Position numbers and translations under genes: made by a program. A stretch of DNA of 64,000 bases from an uncultured Pseudomonadales bacterium (GTDB lineage: Bacteria > Pseudomonadota > Gammaproteobacteria > Pseudomonadales > CANNCY01), in contig CANNCY010000003.1 of NCBI GenBank assembly GCA_947503335.1, forward strand, positions 248,001-312,000, read 5' to 3'. Shown here in pieces: positions 1 through 8,572 of the stretch (the stretch's first letter is position 1; every line of letters begins with the position of its first letter). Below the pieces are notes generated by a model. The model had not been told where the DNA came from. It was given only the letters and a program-made list of their open reading frames with translations, and ran no database searches.

Positions 1-2
1 AC

Positions 3-1310
3 ATCGATTATGGTGGCGGCAATGATACTCGTGACCCGCTCGCTCTAATCGACAAGATGAAAGAGGTGCGAGAACCCTCCATTTTTATTCTCTGTGATCT
101 TCATCCTTTTATTTCGGCTGCTCATAAAGATTCCATTGAACTGATTCGCGGGCTAAAAGATTTAGCACAGGGTTGGCGTACGATTCATCATAAACTAGTG
201 CTGCTTAGCTATAAGGTGGATACGCCACCCGAGTTAAGTCGCAACACAATGCGCTTAAAACTGTCGATGCCGTCTCGTGACGAAACCTTTGCAATTGTAA
301 AAGAAGAGGCGCGTGCGTGGACCAACGATAATGGCGGCGAGCGAGTCAAAACCGATGCCAAGGTTCTTGAGCGCGCAGTGAATAGCCTACAGGGAATGAC
401 GTTCGAAGATACTCGCCGATTAGTGCGAGGTATGCTTGATGATGGGGCGATTACAGAGTGTGATCTGCCCGAAGTTAATCGAATGAAATATCAGCTTATG
501 GACATGGACTCTGTTCTTAGCTTTGAATACGACACCGAAAAGTTTGAAGACGTTGCCGGTTTAGAAAATATGAAAGGTTGGCTGGCTAATCGCCAAAAAG
601 CGTTTCATGAAGAGGGCGGTTTAGACTCGCCCCGTGGTGTTATGCTGTTGGGTGTGCAGGGTGCGGGTAAGTCACTGGCAGCAAAGGCGATTGCTGGCGC
701 TTGGTCGGTACCCTTGATGCGATTAGATTTTGCAGCCTTGTTCAATAAGTACGTGGGTGAAACCGAGCGTCAGTTGCGCGAAGCCTTGGCTATGGCCGAG
801 GCCATGCAGCCCTGTGTGCTTTGGGTAGATGAAATTGAAAAGGGCATATCTCAGGGCGGCGATGAAGGTACGTCGCGTCGCGTGTTAGGTACGTTATTAA
901 CCTGGCTTTCTGAACATAAGTCACGCGTCTTTTTGGTCGCTACATCGAATGATATTCGATCATTACCGCCCGAGTTAGTACGCAAAGGTCGCTTAGATGA
1001 GATATTTTTTGTCGACCTGCCTGAACATGGTGTGCGCCAAGAAATCTTTAAGATTCATATGCGTAAGCGCGACGTCGATGCTGATGCATTTGATCTTGTC
1101 AGTTTAGCGGATGCCGCTGATCAGTACTCGGGTGCCGAAATCGAACAGGCCGTTATTTCTGCATTATATAAAGCGCAGGCTAATGGTGAAGTGTTGGGGC
1201 AGGCGTTATTGTTAGAAACTGTGTCAGCTACTCGCCCATTATCGGTTGTTATGTACGAGCAGCTAGCAGAGTTGCGGGCGTGGGCGAAAGATCGCACTGT
1301 GCCCGCTTAG
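3..1310 (+). CDS. AAA+ ATPase, Ycf46-like (5' partial)
   Basis: AAA+ family ATPase of the Ycf46/YcF46-like type, a cytosolic protein whose role is poorly known in bacteria. The frame is open to the window edge and the visible protein lacks the usual N-terminal part of this roughly 490-500 residue family, so the first in-frame ATG at 57 is probably internal. Visible: a degenerate N-terminal domain that also looks RecA-like, then an AAA+ core with Walker A (GVQGAGKS, about residue 200 counted from 57), Walker B followed by the sensor region (VLWVDEIEK), and the conserved RKGRLDEIFFVDLPE stretch carrying the arginine finger region, then the helical lid. The next gene runs toward it with only 11 bases between and no terminator visible. 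Family assignment is good; the biological role is unknown. Confidence 0.85.
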   Translation: MDYGGGNDTRDPLALIDKMKEVREPSIFILCDLHPFISAAHKDSIELIRGLKDLAQGWRTIHHKLVLLSYKVDTPPELSRNTMRLKLSMPSRDETFAIVKEEARAWTNDNGGERVKTDAKVLERAVNSLQGMTFEDTRRLVRGMLDDGAITECDLPEVNRMKYQLMDMDSVLSFEYDTEKFEDVAGLENMKGWLANRQKAFHEEGGLDSPRGVMLLGVQGAGKSLAAKAIAGAWSVPLMRLDFAALFNKYVGETERQLREALAMAEAMQPCVLWVDEIEKGISQGGDEGTSRRVLGTLLTWLSEHKSRVFLVATSNDIRSLPPELVRKGRLDEIFFVDLPEHGVRQEIFKIHMRKRDVDADAFDLVSLADAADQYSGAEIEQAVISALYKAQANGEVLGQALLLETVSATRPLSVVMYEQLAELRAWAKDRTVPA

Positions 1311-1321
1311 TTGGCTATTAT

Positions 1322-1984
1322 TTAAAGGTCTATTTCGAAGCCAAAGCGAGCGCTGTCACTCTCGATATCTCTATCAAAGATTAACGTGCTATCAGTGTAA
1401 GAGGTATGGGCGTAGCCAGCGTAAGCGCGCAGGTCTAGTGCCGACAGTGATAGCGTATAGGTAACACCTGCCGATGCATCTACAACGTTCATGCCGCTAA
1501 TGGAGGCGATAGTCGTTTCAGCATATAGCCCTAGACCGCTTTCGCCAAAGGGCATTCTTGCTTTTGCATATAGATGGCCACCGGTTTCATCGTCGCTACC
1601 AACCACTAGTGCGTCGCCTAAGGCAAAATCGTAGCCAACTTCAGCAACCGACAATCCTGCACCCAAGTCTAAGTGTATTAGGCTGTTGTTAAGCAATTCG
1701 TAGTATAGGGTGTAGTCTTGTCGCTCATAACTGAATCTAGCAAAGTTATCGAATGCGATACCTGTGTTTGGGTCGCTATCAGGATAGCTAAAAGTCACGT
1801 CACCGCTATCTTGGTTTGCGTACCTAAAGTTAGGTAGTAAAGGGATTGGGTGCTCGATGGCAAAGGATAAGATGTCATTGCTGTCATCTTGAAAATAGGC
1901 AGCCTTAAAGGCTAACGTGTCGGCGCTGGCCTGCGAACTGCACGTAGCCGCCAAAATTGCAGCAATAGAAAGATACTTCTTCAT
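1322..1984 (-). CDS. Outer-membrane beta-barrel protein (TIGR04219-like)
   Basis: A 220-residue protein with a clean signal peptide (MKKYLSIAAILAATCSSQASA, cleavage after about residue 21) and alternating aromatic/polar beta strands ending in a membrane-type C-terminus. The stretch FAIEHPIPLLPNFRY and the later YYELLNN region resemble the TIGR04219 outer-membrane barrel family of gammaproteobacteria, whose function is unknown. It lies downstream of the DUF442-like gene on the same strand with 23 bases between, so the two may be cotranscribed. The barrel call is confident; the family name is from memory of its motifs. Confidence 0.75.
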   Translation of the reverse strand: MKKYLSIAAILAATCSSQASADTLAFKAAYFQDDSNDILSFAIEHPIPLLPNFRYANQDSGDVTFSYPDSDPNTGIAFDNFARFSYERQDYTLYYELLNNSLIHLDLGAGLSVAEVGYDFALGDALVVGSDDETGGHLYAKARMPFGESGLGLYAETTIASISGMNVVDASAGVTYTLSLSALDLRAYAGYAHTSYTDSTLIFDRDIESDSARFGFEIDL

Positions 1985-2007
1985 GTTCGTTCCTAATAGA
2001 TAGATTC

Positions 2008-2511
2008 TTATATATCAGCGTTTGGGCCGTCATCAATTAAAATGGTCACAACCTTCTCTAGCTTGGTTAGCCCCCATTCTTTACCTACTGCAAGCGCAGC
2101 TTCTTTATCGGCGCCTTTAATCCAAGCTTCGCGAAGAGCCATCAGTGCTCCTACGCGGTTACCACTGCCACAGTGAAGCATAAATGGTTGCTTTTGTGCG
2201 TTGATCAACTTATCAAAAGCAATAACGTGTTCTAGCGTTAGTTCACTGCCCGACGTAGCAAAACTAATGTAATTCAAGCCTAGTGATTCGGCCTTTAACT
2301 GCTCATCAAAGCCGTCGAATTCTTTAGCGGTACGAATGTTGATAATGGTTTTGCCGCCTTCATTAGCGAATTGCTCTAGGGCGAGTTCTGTGGGTTGGCC
2401 GCCAGAGAGATTGTTGCCGTGCTGTTTAAGGTTCTTAACTTCAGAGGTGTCAACGGCGGCGGTGGCGCTAGAAAGAGCAAGTGCCATTGAAAATAGAATT
2501 GTACGTATCAT
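2008..2511 (-). CDS. Secreted DUF442/BLH-type tyrosine-phosphatase-like protein
   Basis: A 167-residue protein with an N-terminal signal peptide (MIRTILFSMALALSSATAA). The body matches the beta-lactamase-hydrolase-like (DUF442) branch of the protein tyrosine phosphatase fold: GQP near the start, INIR at the end of a strand, and the phosphate-binding loop HCGSGNRVGAL with the nucleophilic Cys and a CX4R spacing typical of that branch rather than CX5R. A periplasmic location is implied by the signal. Substrate unknown. It starts just below a strong terminator, so it probably has its own promoter or relies on guaC read-through. Confidence 0.8.
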   Translation of the reverse strand: MIRTILFSMALALSSATAAVDTSEVKNLKQHGNNLSGGQPTELALEQFANEGGKTIINIRTAKEFDGFDEQLKAESLGLNYISFATSGSELTLEHVIAFDKLINAQKQPFMLHCGSGNRVGALMALREAWIKGADKEAALAVGKEWGLTKLEKVVTILIDDGPNADI

Positions 2512-2512
2512 A

Positions 2513-2553
2513 AAAAAAGCCCAAACATTGTTGATTTCTGTTTGGGCTTTTTT
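2513..2553 (-). terminator. Intrinsic terminator after guaC
   Basis: An A-run, then GCCCAAAC, a 13-base loop, GTTTGGGC and a T-run. Flanks are A- and T-rich on both sides, so it could work in both directions; on the minus strand it separates guaC from the downstream phosphatase-like gene. Confidence 0.85.
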
Positions 2554-2580
2554 ATATCACGCTTTAGAGCTTAAATGCGA

Positions 2581-3624
2581 TTACTCGCGACCAAAGATTT
2601 GGTTTTCTTGCTCTTGTACACGGATAAAGGTAGTACGCTTAGACAATTCTTTAAGCGTTGGTGCACCAACGTAGGTGCAAGTAGAGCGAACGCCGCCAAG
2701 AACGTCTTGAACAGTGTTGTCTACGTGGCCGCGGTAAGGTACTTCTACAGTCTTACCTTCTGAAGCACGGTAACCCGCAACACCACCTGAGTGCTTGTTC
2801 ATAGCAGTAGCTGAAGACATGCCATAGAACTGCTTATATTGCTTGCCATCGCGCTCAACTAGTTTGCCCGCAGATTGGTCATGACCTGCTAGCATACCGC
2901 CTAGCATTACAAAGTCGGCACCAGAGCCGAACGCTTTAGATACGTCACCAGCACAGGTACAGCCACCGTCAGAAATAATATGGCCTTTTAAGCCGTGAGC
3001 AGCGTCAGCACACTCGATTGATGCCGAAAGCTGTGGGTAACCAACACCGGTCTTAACGCGAGTAGTACATACCGAACCAGGGCCAATACCTACTTTAACA
3101 ATGTCAGCGCCAGACAGGATAAGCTCTTCGGTCATCTCGCCAGTTACAACGTTACCAGCAACAATGATCATCTTTGGTAGTGCTTCGCGAGCACGACGTA
3201 AGAAAGAAACAAAGGCTTCGCTGTAGCCGTTAGCTACGTCAATACACAAGAAACGCAGTTTTGGATGAGCGTTGATGATTGACATAACACGGTCGAAGTC
3301 GGCATCAGACGTGCCGGTAGAGATCATTACGTGGTCGTAGATGGTCTCTTCTTGCGAGGCCAAGAACTCTGCCCACTCTTGCTCTGAGTAGTGCTTGTGC
3401 ACAGCTGTAAGCATTTTGTGCGTAGCTAATTGAGCAGCCATCTCGAAGGTGCCAACGGTATCCATGTTGGCAGCAATCACTGGTACGCCTGTCCAAGTTT
3501 GGCCGCTAGCTGCGAAGGTGTATGTACGCTCTAGGCTAACCTGTGAACGGCTTTTTAGGGTAGATCGCTTTGGGCGAATAAGCACGTCTTTAAAGCCGAG
3601 CTTAATGTCCTGTTCAATATGCAT
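2581..3624 (-). CDS. guaC: GMP reductase
   Basis: NADPH-dependent GMP reductase, converting GMP to IMP and ammonia in purine salvage. At 347 residues it has exactly the length of the E. coli enzyme. The start [20 protein letters not shown] is the hallmark N-terminus, and the IMPDH/GMPR barrel contains the catalytic cysteine loop [18 protein letters not shown] near residue 186 and the [14 protein letters not shown] phosphate-binding region. There is no CBS insertion, which separates it from IMP dehydrogenase. It is transcribed alone, away from the methyltransferase gene across a 183-base divergent spacer, and ends at a strong terminator. Near-certain. Confidence 0.97.
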   Translation of the reverse strand: MHIEQDIKLGFKDVLIRPKRSTLKSRSQVSLERTYTFAASGQTWTGVPVIAANMDTVGTFEMAAQLATHKMLTAVHKHYSEQEWAEFLASQEETIYDHVMISTGTSDADFDRVMSIINAHPKLRFLCIDVANGYSEAFVSFLRRAREALPKMIIVAGNVVTGEMTEELILSGADIVKVGIGPGSVCTTRVKTGVGYPQLSASIECADAAHGLKGHIISDGGCTCAGDVSKAFGSGADFVMLGGMLAGHDQSAGKLVERDGKQYKQFYGMSSATAMNKHSGGVAGYRASEGKTVEVPYRGHVDNTVQDVLGGVRSTCTYVGAPTLKELSKRTTFIRVQEQENQIFGRE

Positions 3625-3807
3625 GTGGGTATCTCAACTCGCATTAACACTTAATTAACAACCTTGTAATAATACGCGCTTTGCGATGCTGTTTGCGAAG
3701 TAATAATGCACCACGACTCTGCAATTTATGCCAAACATTTGATTAACTTAGCCTGTGTGCTTAAGCAATAATTAGATAATGAATTAACAGCAGATAATTT
3801 GAGCGAA

Positions 3808-4692
3808 ATGAAGATTCTAGACGGTGGAATGGGGCGGCAATTAAAGGCAAACGGTGCGCCGTTTAGGCAGCCCGAGTGGTCTGCGTTGGCATTGATCGAA
3901 GCGCCCGAGGCTGTTGTAAAAGCACATCGCCAGTTTGTGGCTGCTGGCGCTCAAGTGATAACGACTAACGCATACGCGGTGGTACCCTTTCACGTCGGTG
4001 AGCAGCGGTTTGAGCACGATGGTTTCGAGCTGATTAGAAAAGCAAGTCAGCTGGCAAGGGGCGTTGCTGACGAGTCAACAGGCGTGTCGGTAGCAGGATG
4101 CTTGCCACCGCTGTTTGGATCGTATGTGCCAGGCAATTTCGAACCTGAAAAGGCGCCACGTATGCTGGCTACATTTATAAAGGCGCAAGACCGCTATGTT
4201 GATCTTTTCTTAGCTGAGACGCAGTCGTGTGCAGCAGAGATAAAGGCTGTTCAGCTAGCAATGCGCAATAGCGACAAACCACTGTGGGTGAGTTGCTCAT
4301 TGATGGATGACCAAGTAGATGTAGGTACTGCACGCCTGCGCTCGGGCGAACGATTAGATGAGGTCATTAGCCAAATCCTAAATGAAGACAGGCTGCCTGA
4401 GGCCGTTTTATTCAATTGCAGCCAACCTGAAGTAATGCACACGGCTATTCGTCAAGCCCGATCACTATTATCTGAGCAAATCGAAGTGGGTGTTTACGCG
4501 AACGCTTTTGCCCCCAAAAACAGTTCAGCTAAGGCAAACAGTGAGTTGTCTGCTGAAAGACTTGATCTAGATCCAGAGTCTTACTTGACCTTTGCTAAGG
4601 GGTGGGCGCACGATGGAGCAACTATTATTGGTGGCTGCTGCGGAGTAGGTGCCGAACACATAAAGCGACTATCAGAAGGGTTGAGTAAATGA
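3808..4692 (+). CDS. Homocysteine S-methyltransferase family protein
   Basis: Homocysteine-binding barrel (MHT) domain protein of about 294 residues. The N-terminal LDGGMGRQL motif and the zinc ligands are all present: a Cys in VLFNCSQPE and the paired Cys of IIGGCCGVG near the C-terminus. Family members move a methyl group from S-methylmethionine, betaine or a similar donor to homocysteine; the donor here cannot be read from sequence. The longest frame begins at a TTG (3799); the ATG at 3808 gives the normal family start and is preferred, though neither has a good ribosome site. Its stop overlaps the start of the LolA-like gene (ATGA), so it seems to lead an operon whose other members are transport genes, an odd pairing. 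Confidence 0.85.
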   Translation: MKILDGGMGRQLKANGAPFRQPEWSALALIEAPEAVVKAHRQFVAAGAQVITTNAYAVVPFHVGEQRFEHDGFELIRKASQLARGVADESTGVSVAGCLPPLFGSYVPGNFEPEKAPRMLATFIKAQDRYVDLFLAETQSCAAEIKAVQLAMRNSDKPLWVSCSLMDDQVDVGTARLRSGERLDEVISQILNEDRLPEAVLFNCSQPEVMHTAIRQARSLLSEQIEVGVYANAFAPKNSSAKANSELSAERLDLDPESYLTFAKGWAHDGATIIGGCCGVGAEHIKRLSEGLSK

Positions 4693-5420
4693 TGATATTA
4701 CGAGTTGTTTTATTGTCGTTGCTGCTTGTAGCACCGACGTTTGCACAACAGTCGGCAGAAGAATTGCTTAATACTATCGATCGTTTATATCGATCTGACT
4801 CAGCCGAAGCGAAGATGACTATGACTGTCGTAACACCAAATTGGCAGCGCGAGATGTCGCTACATTCATGGTCGCAGGGTATGGAAAAAAGCTTTATTCG
4901 TATTTTGTCTCCACGAAAAGATCGCGGAGTTAGTACGCTCAAGATCGATGATGATATGTGGAATTATTTTCCTAAGATCAATAAGACGATTAAGGTACCA
5001 CCATCAATGATGTCTGGCTCTTGGATGGGTTCTGATTTTACAAACGATGACCTAGTGCGTGAGTCGGCACTTATTAAAAACTACGATGTGTCTCGCAATG
5101 ATTTAGATCAAGCTATCGAGCTAGTATTAGTGCCTAAAAAGAGCACTGTTACTGTATGGGGTAAGATAACTATCTTAGTTGACGCCGACACGCTACTACC
5201 TAAAGAGCAAGCGTATTACGATGATAAAGGCGAGCGCGTACGCGTAATGACTTTTACTGATATCAAATCATATGGTGATAAGAAGCTTCCGTCTAAAATG
5301 ACGATGACGCCACTTAATAAGTCTGGTCACAGCACATCTATTGTATACGAGCAATTAAAGCTTGATATTAAAGTCGATGATTCGGTGTTTACACAACGCA
5401 ACTTAACTAGAAAATTATAA
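4689..5420 (+). CDS. LolA-like periplasmic lipoprotein-sorting protein
   Basis: A 243-residue protein with a signal peptide (MMILRVVLLSLLLVAPTFAQ) and a LolA/outer-membrane-lipoprotein-sorting (PF17131-type) fold: the DRLYRSDSAEAKMTM start, PRKDRGVSTLKIDDDMWNYF and MMSGSWMGSDFTNDDLVRES segments are typical. Such proteins form half-barrels that carry lipids or lipoproteins across the periplasm. It is translationally coupled to the upstream methyltransferase (ATGA overlap) and followed by two permeases and an ATPase of the LolCDE/MacB kind. This suggests it is the periplasmic shuttle of that transporter. It is not the housekeeping LolA, which is shorter. Confidence 0.85.
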   Translation: MMILRVVLLSLLLVAPTFAQQSAEELLNTIDRLYRSDSAEAKMTMTVVTPNWQREMSLHSWSQGMEKSFIRILSPRKDRGVSTLKIDDDMWNYFPKINKTIKVPPSMMSGSWMGSDFTNDDLVRESALIKNYDVSRNDLDQAIELVLVPKKSTVTVWGKITILVDADTLLPKEQAYYDDKGERVRVMTFTDIKSYGDKKLPSKMTMTPLNKSGHSTSIVYEQLKLDIKVDDSVFTQRNLTRKL

Positions 5421-5442
5421 GTATTAGATCGAGGGCATTGGT

Positions 5443-6657
5443 GTGTTAACGCTAAAACTAGCTGCGCGTAATCTTTTTAGAAACTATCGTCGAACACTGT
5501 TAACCGTGCTCAGTATGACAGTGGGCTATTGGGTGTTAGTAGCGACTCTTTCTCTAACCGAGGGTAGCTATCAGTCAGCGATCGATCTTTTTACTACACA
5601 GCAAACGGGTCACGCTCAAGTTAGCGCAAATGGTTATCTCGATCGGCCAGGTTTGCATAAAACTGTAGATCAGTATCAACAAGTGATAGAAAAGGCTAGC
5701 AATGACGAGCGCGTGCAGTCGGTGTCTGCACGTATATTTGCTTCGGTGCTTTCGTATGGCGAGTCTAAAAGCTATCCCGCGCAGTTAGTGGGTATCGATA
5801 CAGGTATTGATAAAGAGCTACTATCTAATCGCTTGTCTCACGGCGCAAATCGATTGGCACCAAATCAAGAGGATTACTATGGCGTAGTGATTGGGCATTC
5901 GTTGGCGCAACAAGTAGAACTTGGCGTTGGCGGCGAGTTAGTGCTTATTTCAGAAGGATTAGATGGTTCTATCGCCAATGATATTTTTATTGTACAGGGC
6001 ATCATTGACAGTAAATATCAATCAGATGGCATGCGAGTGTATATGTCACTTGAATCAGCCCAGCAATACTTGGCCCTCTACGAGAAAGTGCATCAACTAG
6101 TTGTACGACTAAACTCGCCCAGTGTTGCTCGCGAATACGCTAGTGACATGCGCGCACGGTTGCCGAGCGATCTTGAAGTAGAGCCTTGGCAGATCGTTGA
6201 AGAAACATTCTATAAAAGTATGCAGGCAGATAAGGCCGGTGGGCACTTTGCAGTTGCTATTGTAATGATCATTGTTAGCGTGGCTGTTCTAAATACTATT
6301 TTAATGAGTGTACTTGAGCGCACTCGTGAATTCGGTGTTCTTATGGCACTAGGTACACCTACAAGACAGATTGTTGGGTTAATCATGATTGAATCATCAC
6401 TGCTTGCGTTTGCAGCCGTGTCGATCGGTTTTGTAACCGCGCTACCAGCGAATATTTATCTTGAGAATGTAGGCTTTGCATTAAGCCAGCCTGTCGAGAT
6501 GGGGGGCGTGCAAATATCGGCCATTACCGGGCAAAGCTCAGTTTACACATTAGGATTGCCGGCTGTAGTAGTTGTGCTGGCAACACTAGTGGTAGCTCTA
6601 ATTCCTGCGTATCGAATAGCTAAGCAATCGCCGTTATCAGCGATGGAGGCGGTGTAA
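5443..6657 (+). CDS. ABC transporter permease, MacB/LolC type (first)
   Basis: A 404-residue FtsX-superfamily permease. One N-terminal membrane helix (about residues 18-38) precedes a large periplasmic MacB-PCD-like domain; three C-terminal helices follow (about 265-290, 310-340 and 365-392). The coupling segment REFGVLMALGTP is typical of LolC/LolE/MacB proteins that mechanically extract substrates rather than pump across the membrane. The start is GTG, chosen for a GAGGG ribosome site about 8 bases upstream. It overlaps the next permease by one base (TAATG), as expected for a heterodimeric permease pair. Confidence 0.9.
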   Translation: MLTLKLAARNLFRNYRRTLLTVLSMTVGYWVLVATLSLTEGSYQSAIDLFTTQQTGHAQVSANGYLDRPGLHKTVDQYQQVIEKASNDERVQSVSARIFASVLSYGESKSYPAQLVGIDTGIDKELLSNRLSHGANRLAPNQEDYYGVVIGHSLAQQVELGVGGELVLISEGLDGSIANDIFIVQGIIDSKYQSDGMRVYMSLESAQQYLALYEKVHQLVVRLNSPSVAREYASDMRARLPSDLEVEPWQIVEETFYKSMQADKAGGHFAVAIVMIIVSVAVLNTILMSVLERTREFGVLMALGTPTRQIVGLIMIESSLLAFAAVSIGFVTALPANIYLENVGFALSQPVEMGGVQISAITGQSSVYTLGLPAVVVVLATLVVALIPAYRIAKQSPLSAMEAV

Positions 6658-7871
6658 TGCTTGTTAGTAAGCTCGCTCTTCGCAATATTTTTAGAAATCC
6701 TCGCCGTACACTATTAACGTTACTTTTGATATCTAGTAGTTTGGTTGCCATTGTTTTTACCGATGCGTTCACACGCGGCACTGTGCAAACCATGGTCGAG
6801 CTAAGCACCGATAGTTTGATGGGGCAGGCCCAGATTCATAAACCGGGTTATCGTCAGGCACCTGACGTTAATGAAACTATCCACGGCTTTTCTGACTTAG
6901 CTAGTCGCTTAGATACTGCGAATTCGATTGACGGGTATTCACCTAGAACGGTTAGTGGTGCCATGTTTTCGTCTGCTTACGATGTAACGGGCGGTAGTCT
7001 GTACGGTATTAACCCTGATCAAGAAGCTGCGGTCACCGATCTAGAAGACAAATTGATAGAAGGTAGCTATCTAACAGAAGGTGATGATCAGGTAATTATT
7101 GGTTCAGAGTTAGCAAAGCGATTAGATATAGGTCTAGGTGATCGTTTTGTGGTTACCCTATCAAGGGCGGGAGATGGTGAGTTATCGCAGGTGCTGTTTA
7201 GAGTGTCAGGTATATTTAGATATTCAGATCGAAACCTGGATTCAACATTGGCGTTTGTTCACTATGATGTGATGGCAAAGGCGTTGCAGGTAAATGGGCC
7301 ACACCAAATTGCGGTTAGATTTAAGTCATTAGAGATTGCTGATGACCCGCTTAATTCTGTTTGGAAGATTAGTAGCGAGCAGTGGGAGTTTTTGCCATGG
7401 CGCCAACTTGCACCCGAGATAAACTCAATTCTCGAAATGTCGGGCATTAGTACGATGATCGTATCGATCATTCTTTATATCTTAGTTGCGTTTAGCGTAA
7501 TCAATACGATGTTTATGTCTATCTTTGAAAGGCATCGCGAGTTTGGTATTCAGTTAGCACTGGGTACCCACGCAAGAATGATTTTTGGTCAGCTTCTCGC
7601 CGAAGGGGCAATCATTGGTGCCCTTGGTGTTGCAGCCGGTTTGATACTGGTTACACCACTTCTCTATTACGGTGCAACGGTCGGTATCGAATACTCAGAT
7701 ATCGAAGTGTCGGGTGTAGCAATGGCTAAGCCTATTATTTTGCAAATTGAATATCCTGAAGTAGCTAAACTCGCCATATCACTTTGGTTTGTTGTAACTC
7801 TAGCTAGTGTTTACCCTGCAAAACATGCTTCAAAATTGGTGCCCGCCATCGCGATGCGGCCGGCAATATAA
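6657..7871 (+). CDS. ABC transporter permease, MacB/LolC type (second)
   Basis: A second FtsX-superfamily permease, also 404 residues, with the same layout: an N-terminal helix after KLALRNIFRNPRRTLLTLLL, a periplasmic domain, and three C-terminal helices. The coupling segment REFGIQLALGTHARMI is conserved. It is clearly a paralogue of the preceding gene and probably forms a LolC/LolE-style heterodimer with it. The start overlaps the upstream stop by one base, and an AAAGGAG site for the ATPase follows its stop directly. Confidence 0.9.
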   Translation: MLVSKLALRNIFRNPRRTLLTLLLISSSLVAIVFTDAFTRGTVQTMVELSTDSLMGQAQIHKPGYRQAPDVNETIHGFSDLASRLDTANSIDGYSPRTVSGAMFSSAYDVTGGSLYGINPDQEAAVTDLEDKLIEGSYLTEGDDQVIIGSELAKRLDIGLGDRFVVTLSRAGDGELSQVLFRVSGIFRYSDRNLDSTLAFVHYDVMAKALQVNGPHQIAVRFKSLEIADDPLNSVWKISSEQWEFLPWRQLAPEINSILEMSGISTMIVSIILYILVAFSVINTMFMSIFERHREFGIQLALGTHARMIFGQLLAEGAIIGALGVAAGLILVTPLLYYGATVGIEYSDIEVSGVAMAKPIILQIEYPEVAKLAISLWFVVTLASVYPAKHASKLVPAIAMRPAI

Positions 7872-7885
7872 AAAAAGGAGTTTTC

Positions 7886-8572
7886 TTGAGCAACGTTATC
7901 GAGACAAAATCAGTTAGTCGTCATTTTGGTAAAGATGAAACCTTGGTAAAAGCCATTGATCAGGTTGATCTACAAATTGAGGAAGGCGAATTTACAGCGA
8001 TTATAGGCCCATCCGGTTCGGGCAAGTCAACTCTGCTGCAGATGATAGGCGCGTTAGACACTCCAACGTCAGGCGAGGTGTGGCTGGCGGGCAAAGACGT
8101 AAGCGCTATGTCTAGTTCAGAGTTGTCATCATTTAGGCGTGACAATATAGGATTCGTATTTCAGGCATATAATTTGGTACCCGTTTTATCTGCTCGTGAG
8201 AATATTGAGTACGTCATGTTGCTTCAAGGTATTTCTGAAGAAGAGCGTATACGCCGTGTCGACGAAATTCTACAAGAAGTTGGTTTAGAAGGGCGAGAAG
8301 GTCGCCGCCCGTCAGAGCTTTCGGGTGGTCAGCAGCAGCGTGTAGCTGTGGCGCGAGCCATGGTGTCTAAACCTAGTTTAATTTTGGCTGATGAACCGAC
8401 AGCCAACTTAGATAGTAAAACCGGTTATGCACTGTTAGATATGATGCGTAACCTAAATGAGCAGCATACTATGACCTTTGTCTTTTCAACTCACGATACG
8501 AAAATCATGGAGTACGCTCGTCGCATCGTAAAACTAGTCGACGGAAAGATCGTTGAAGATACACTTAAATAA
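7886..8572 (+). CDS. ABC transporter ATP-binding protein, LolD/MacB type
   Basis: A 228-residue nucleotide-binding subunit that powers the two upstream permeases. Visible motifs in order: Walker A GPSGSGKST, the Q-loop region FVFQAYNLVPVLSARENI, the signature LSGGQQQRVAVARA, Walker B LILADEPTANLDS and the H-loop STHD. These match the LolD/MacB/FtsE subgroup. The start is TTG at 7886, well placed behind a strong AAAGGAG site at 7873-7880. Its last 20 bases overlap the start of the barrel gene. The housekeeping LolCDE has one permease pair too, but it normally lacks linked LolA-like and barrel genes. Confidence 0.93.
   Translation: MSNVIETKSVSRHFGKDETLVKAIDQVDLQIEEGEFTAIIGPSGSGKSTLLQMIGALDTPTSGEVWLAGKDVSAMSSSELSSFRRDNIGFVFQAYNLVPVLSARENIEYVMLLQGISEEERIRRVDEILQEVGLEGREGRRPSELSGGQQQRVAVARAMVSKPSLILADEPTANLDSKTGYALLDMMRNLNEQHTMTFVFSTHDTKIMEYARRIVKLVDGKIVEDTLK

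Noticed and set aside
2336..2763. Two overlapping plus-strand short frames
   Set aside because: They run across the phosphatase start, the terminator and the end of guaC; no coding signature.
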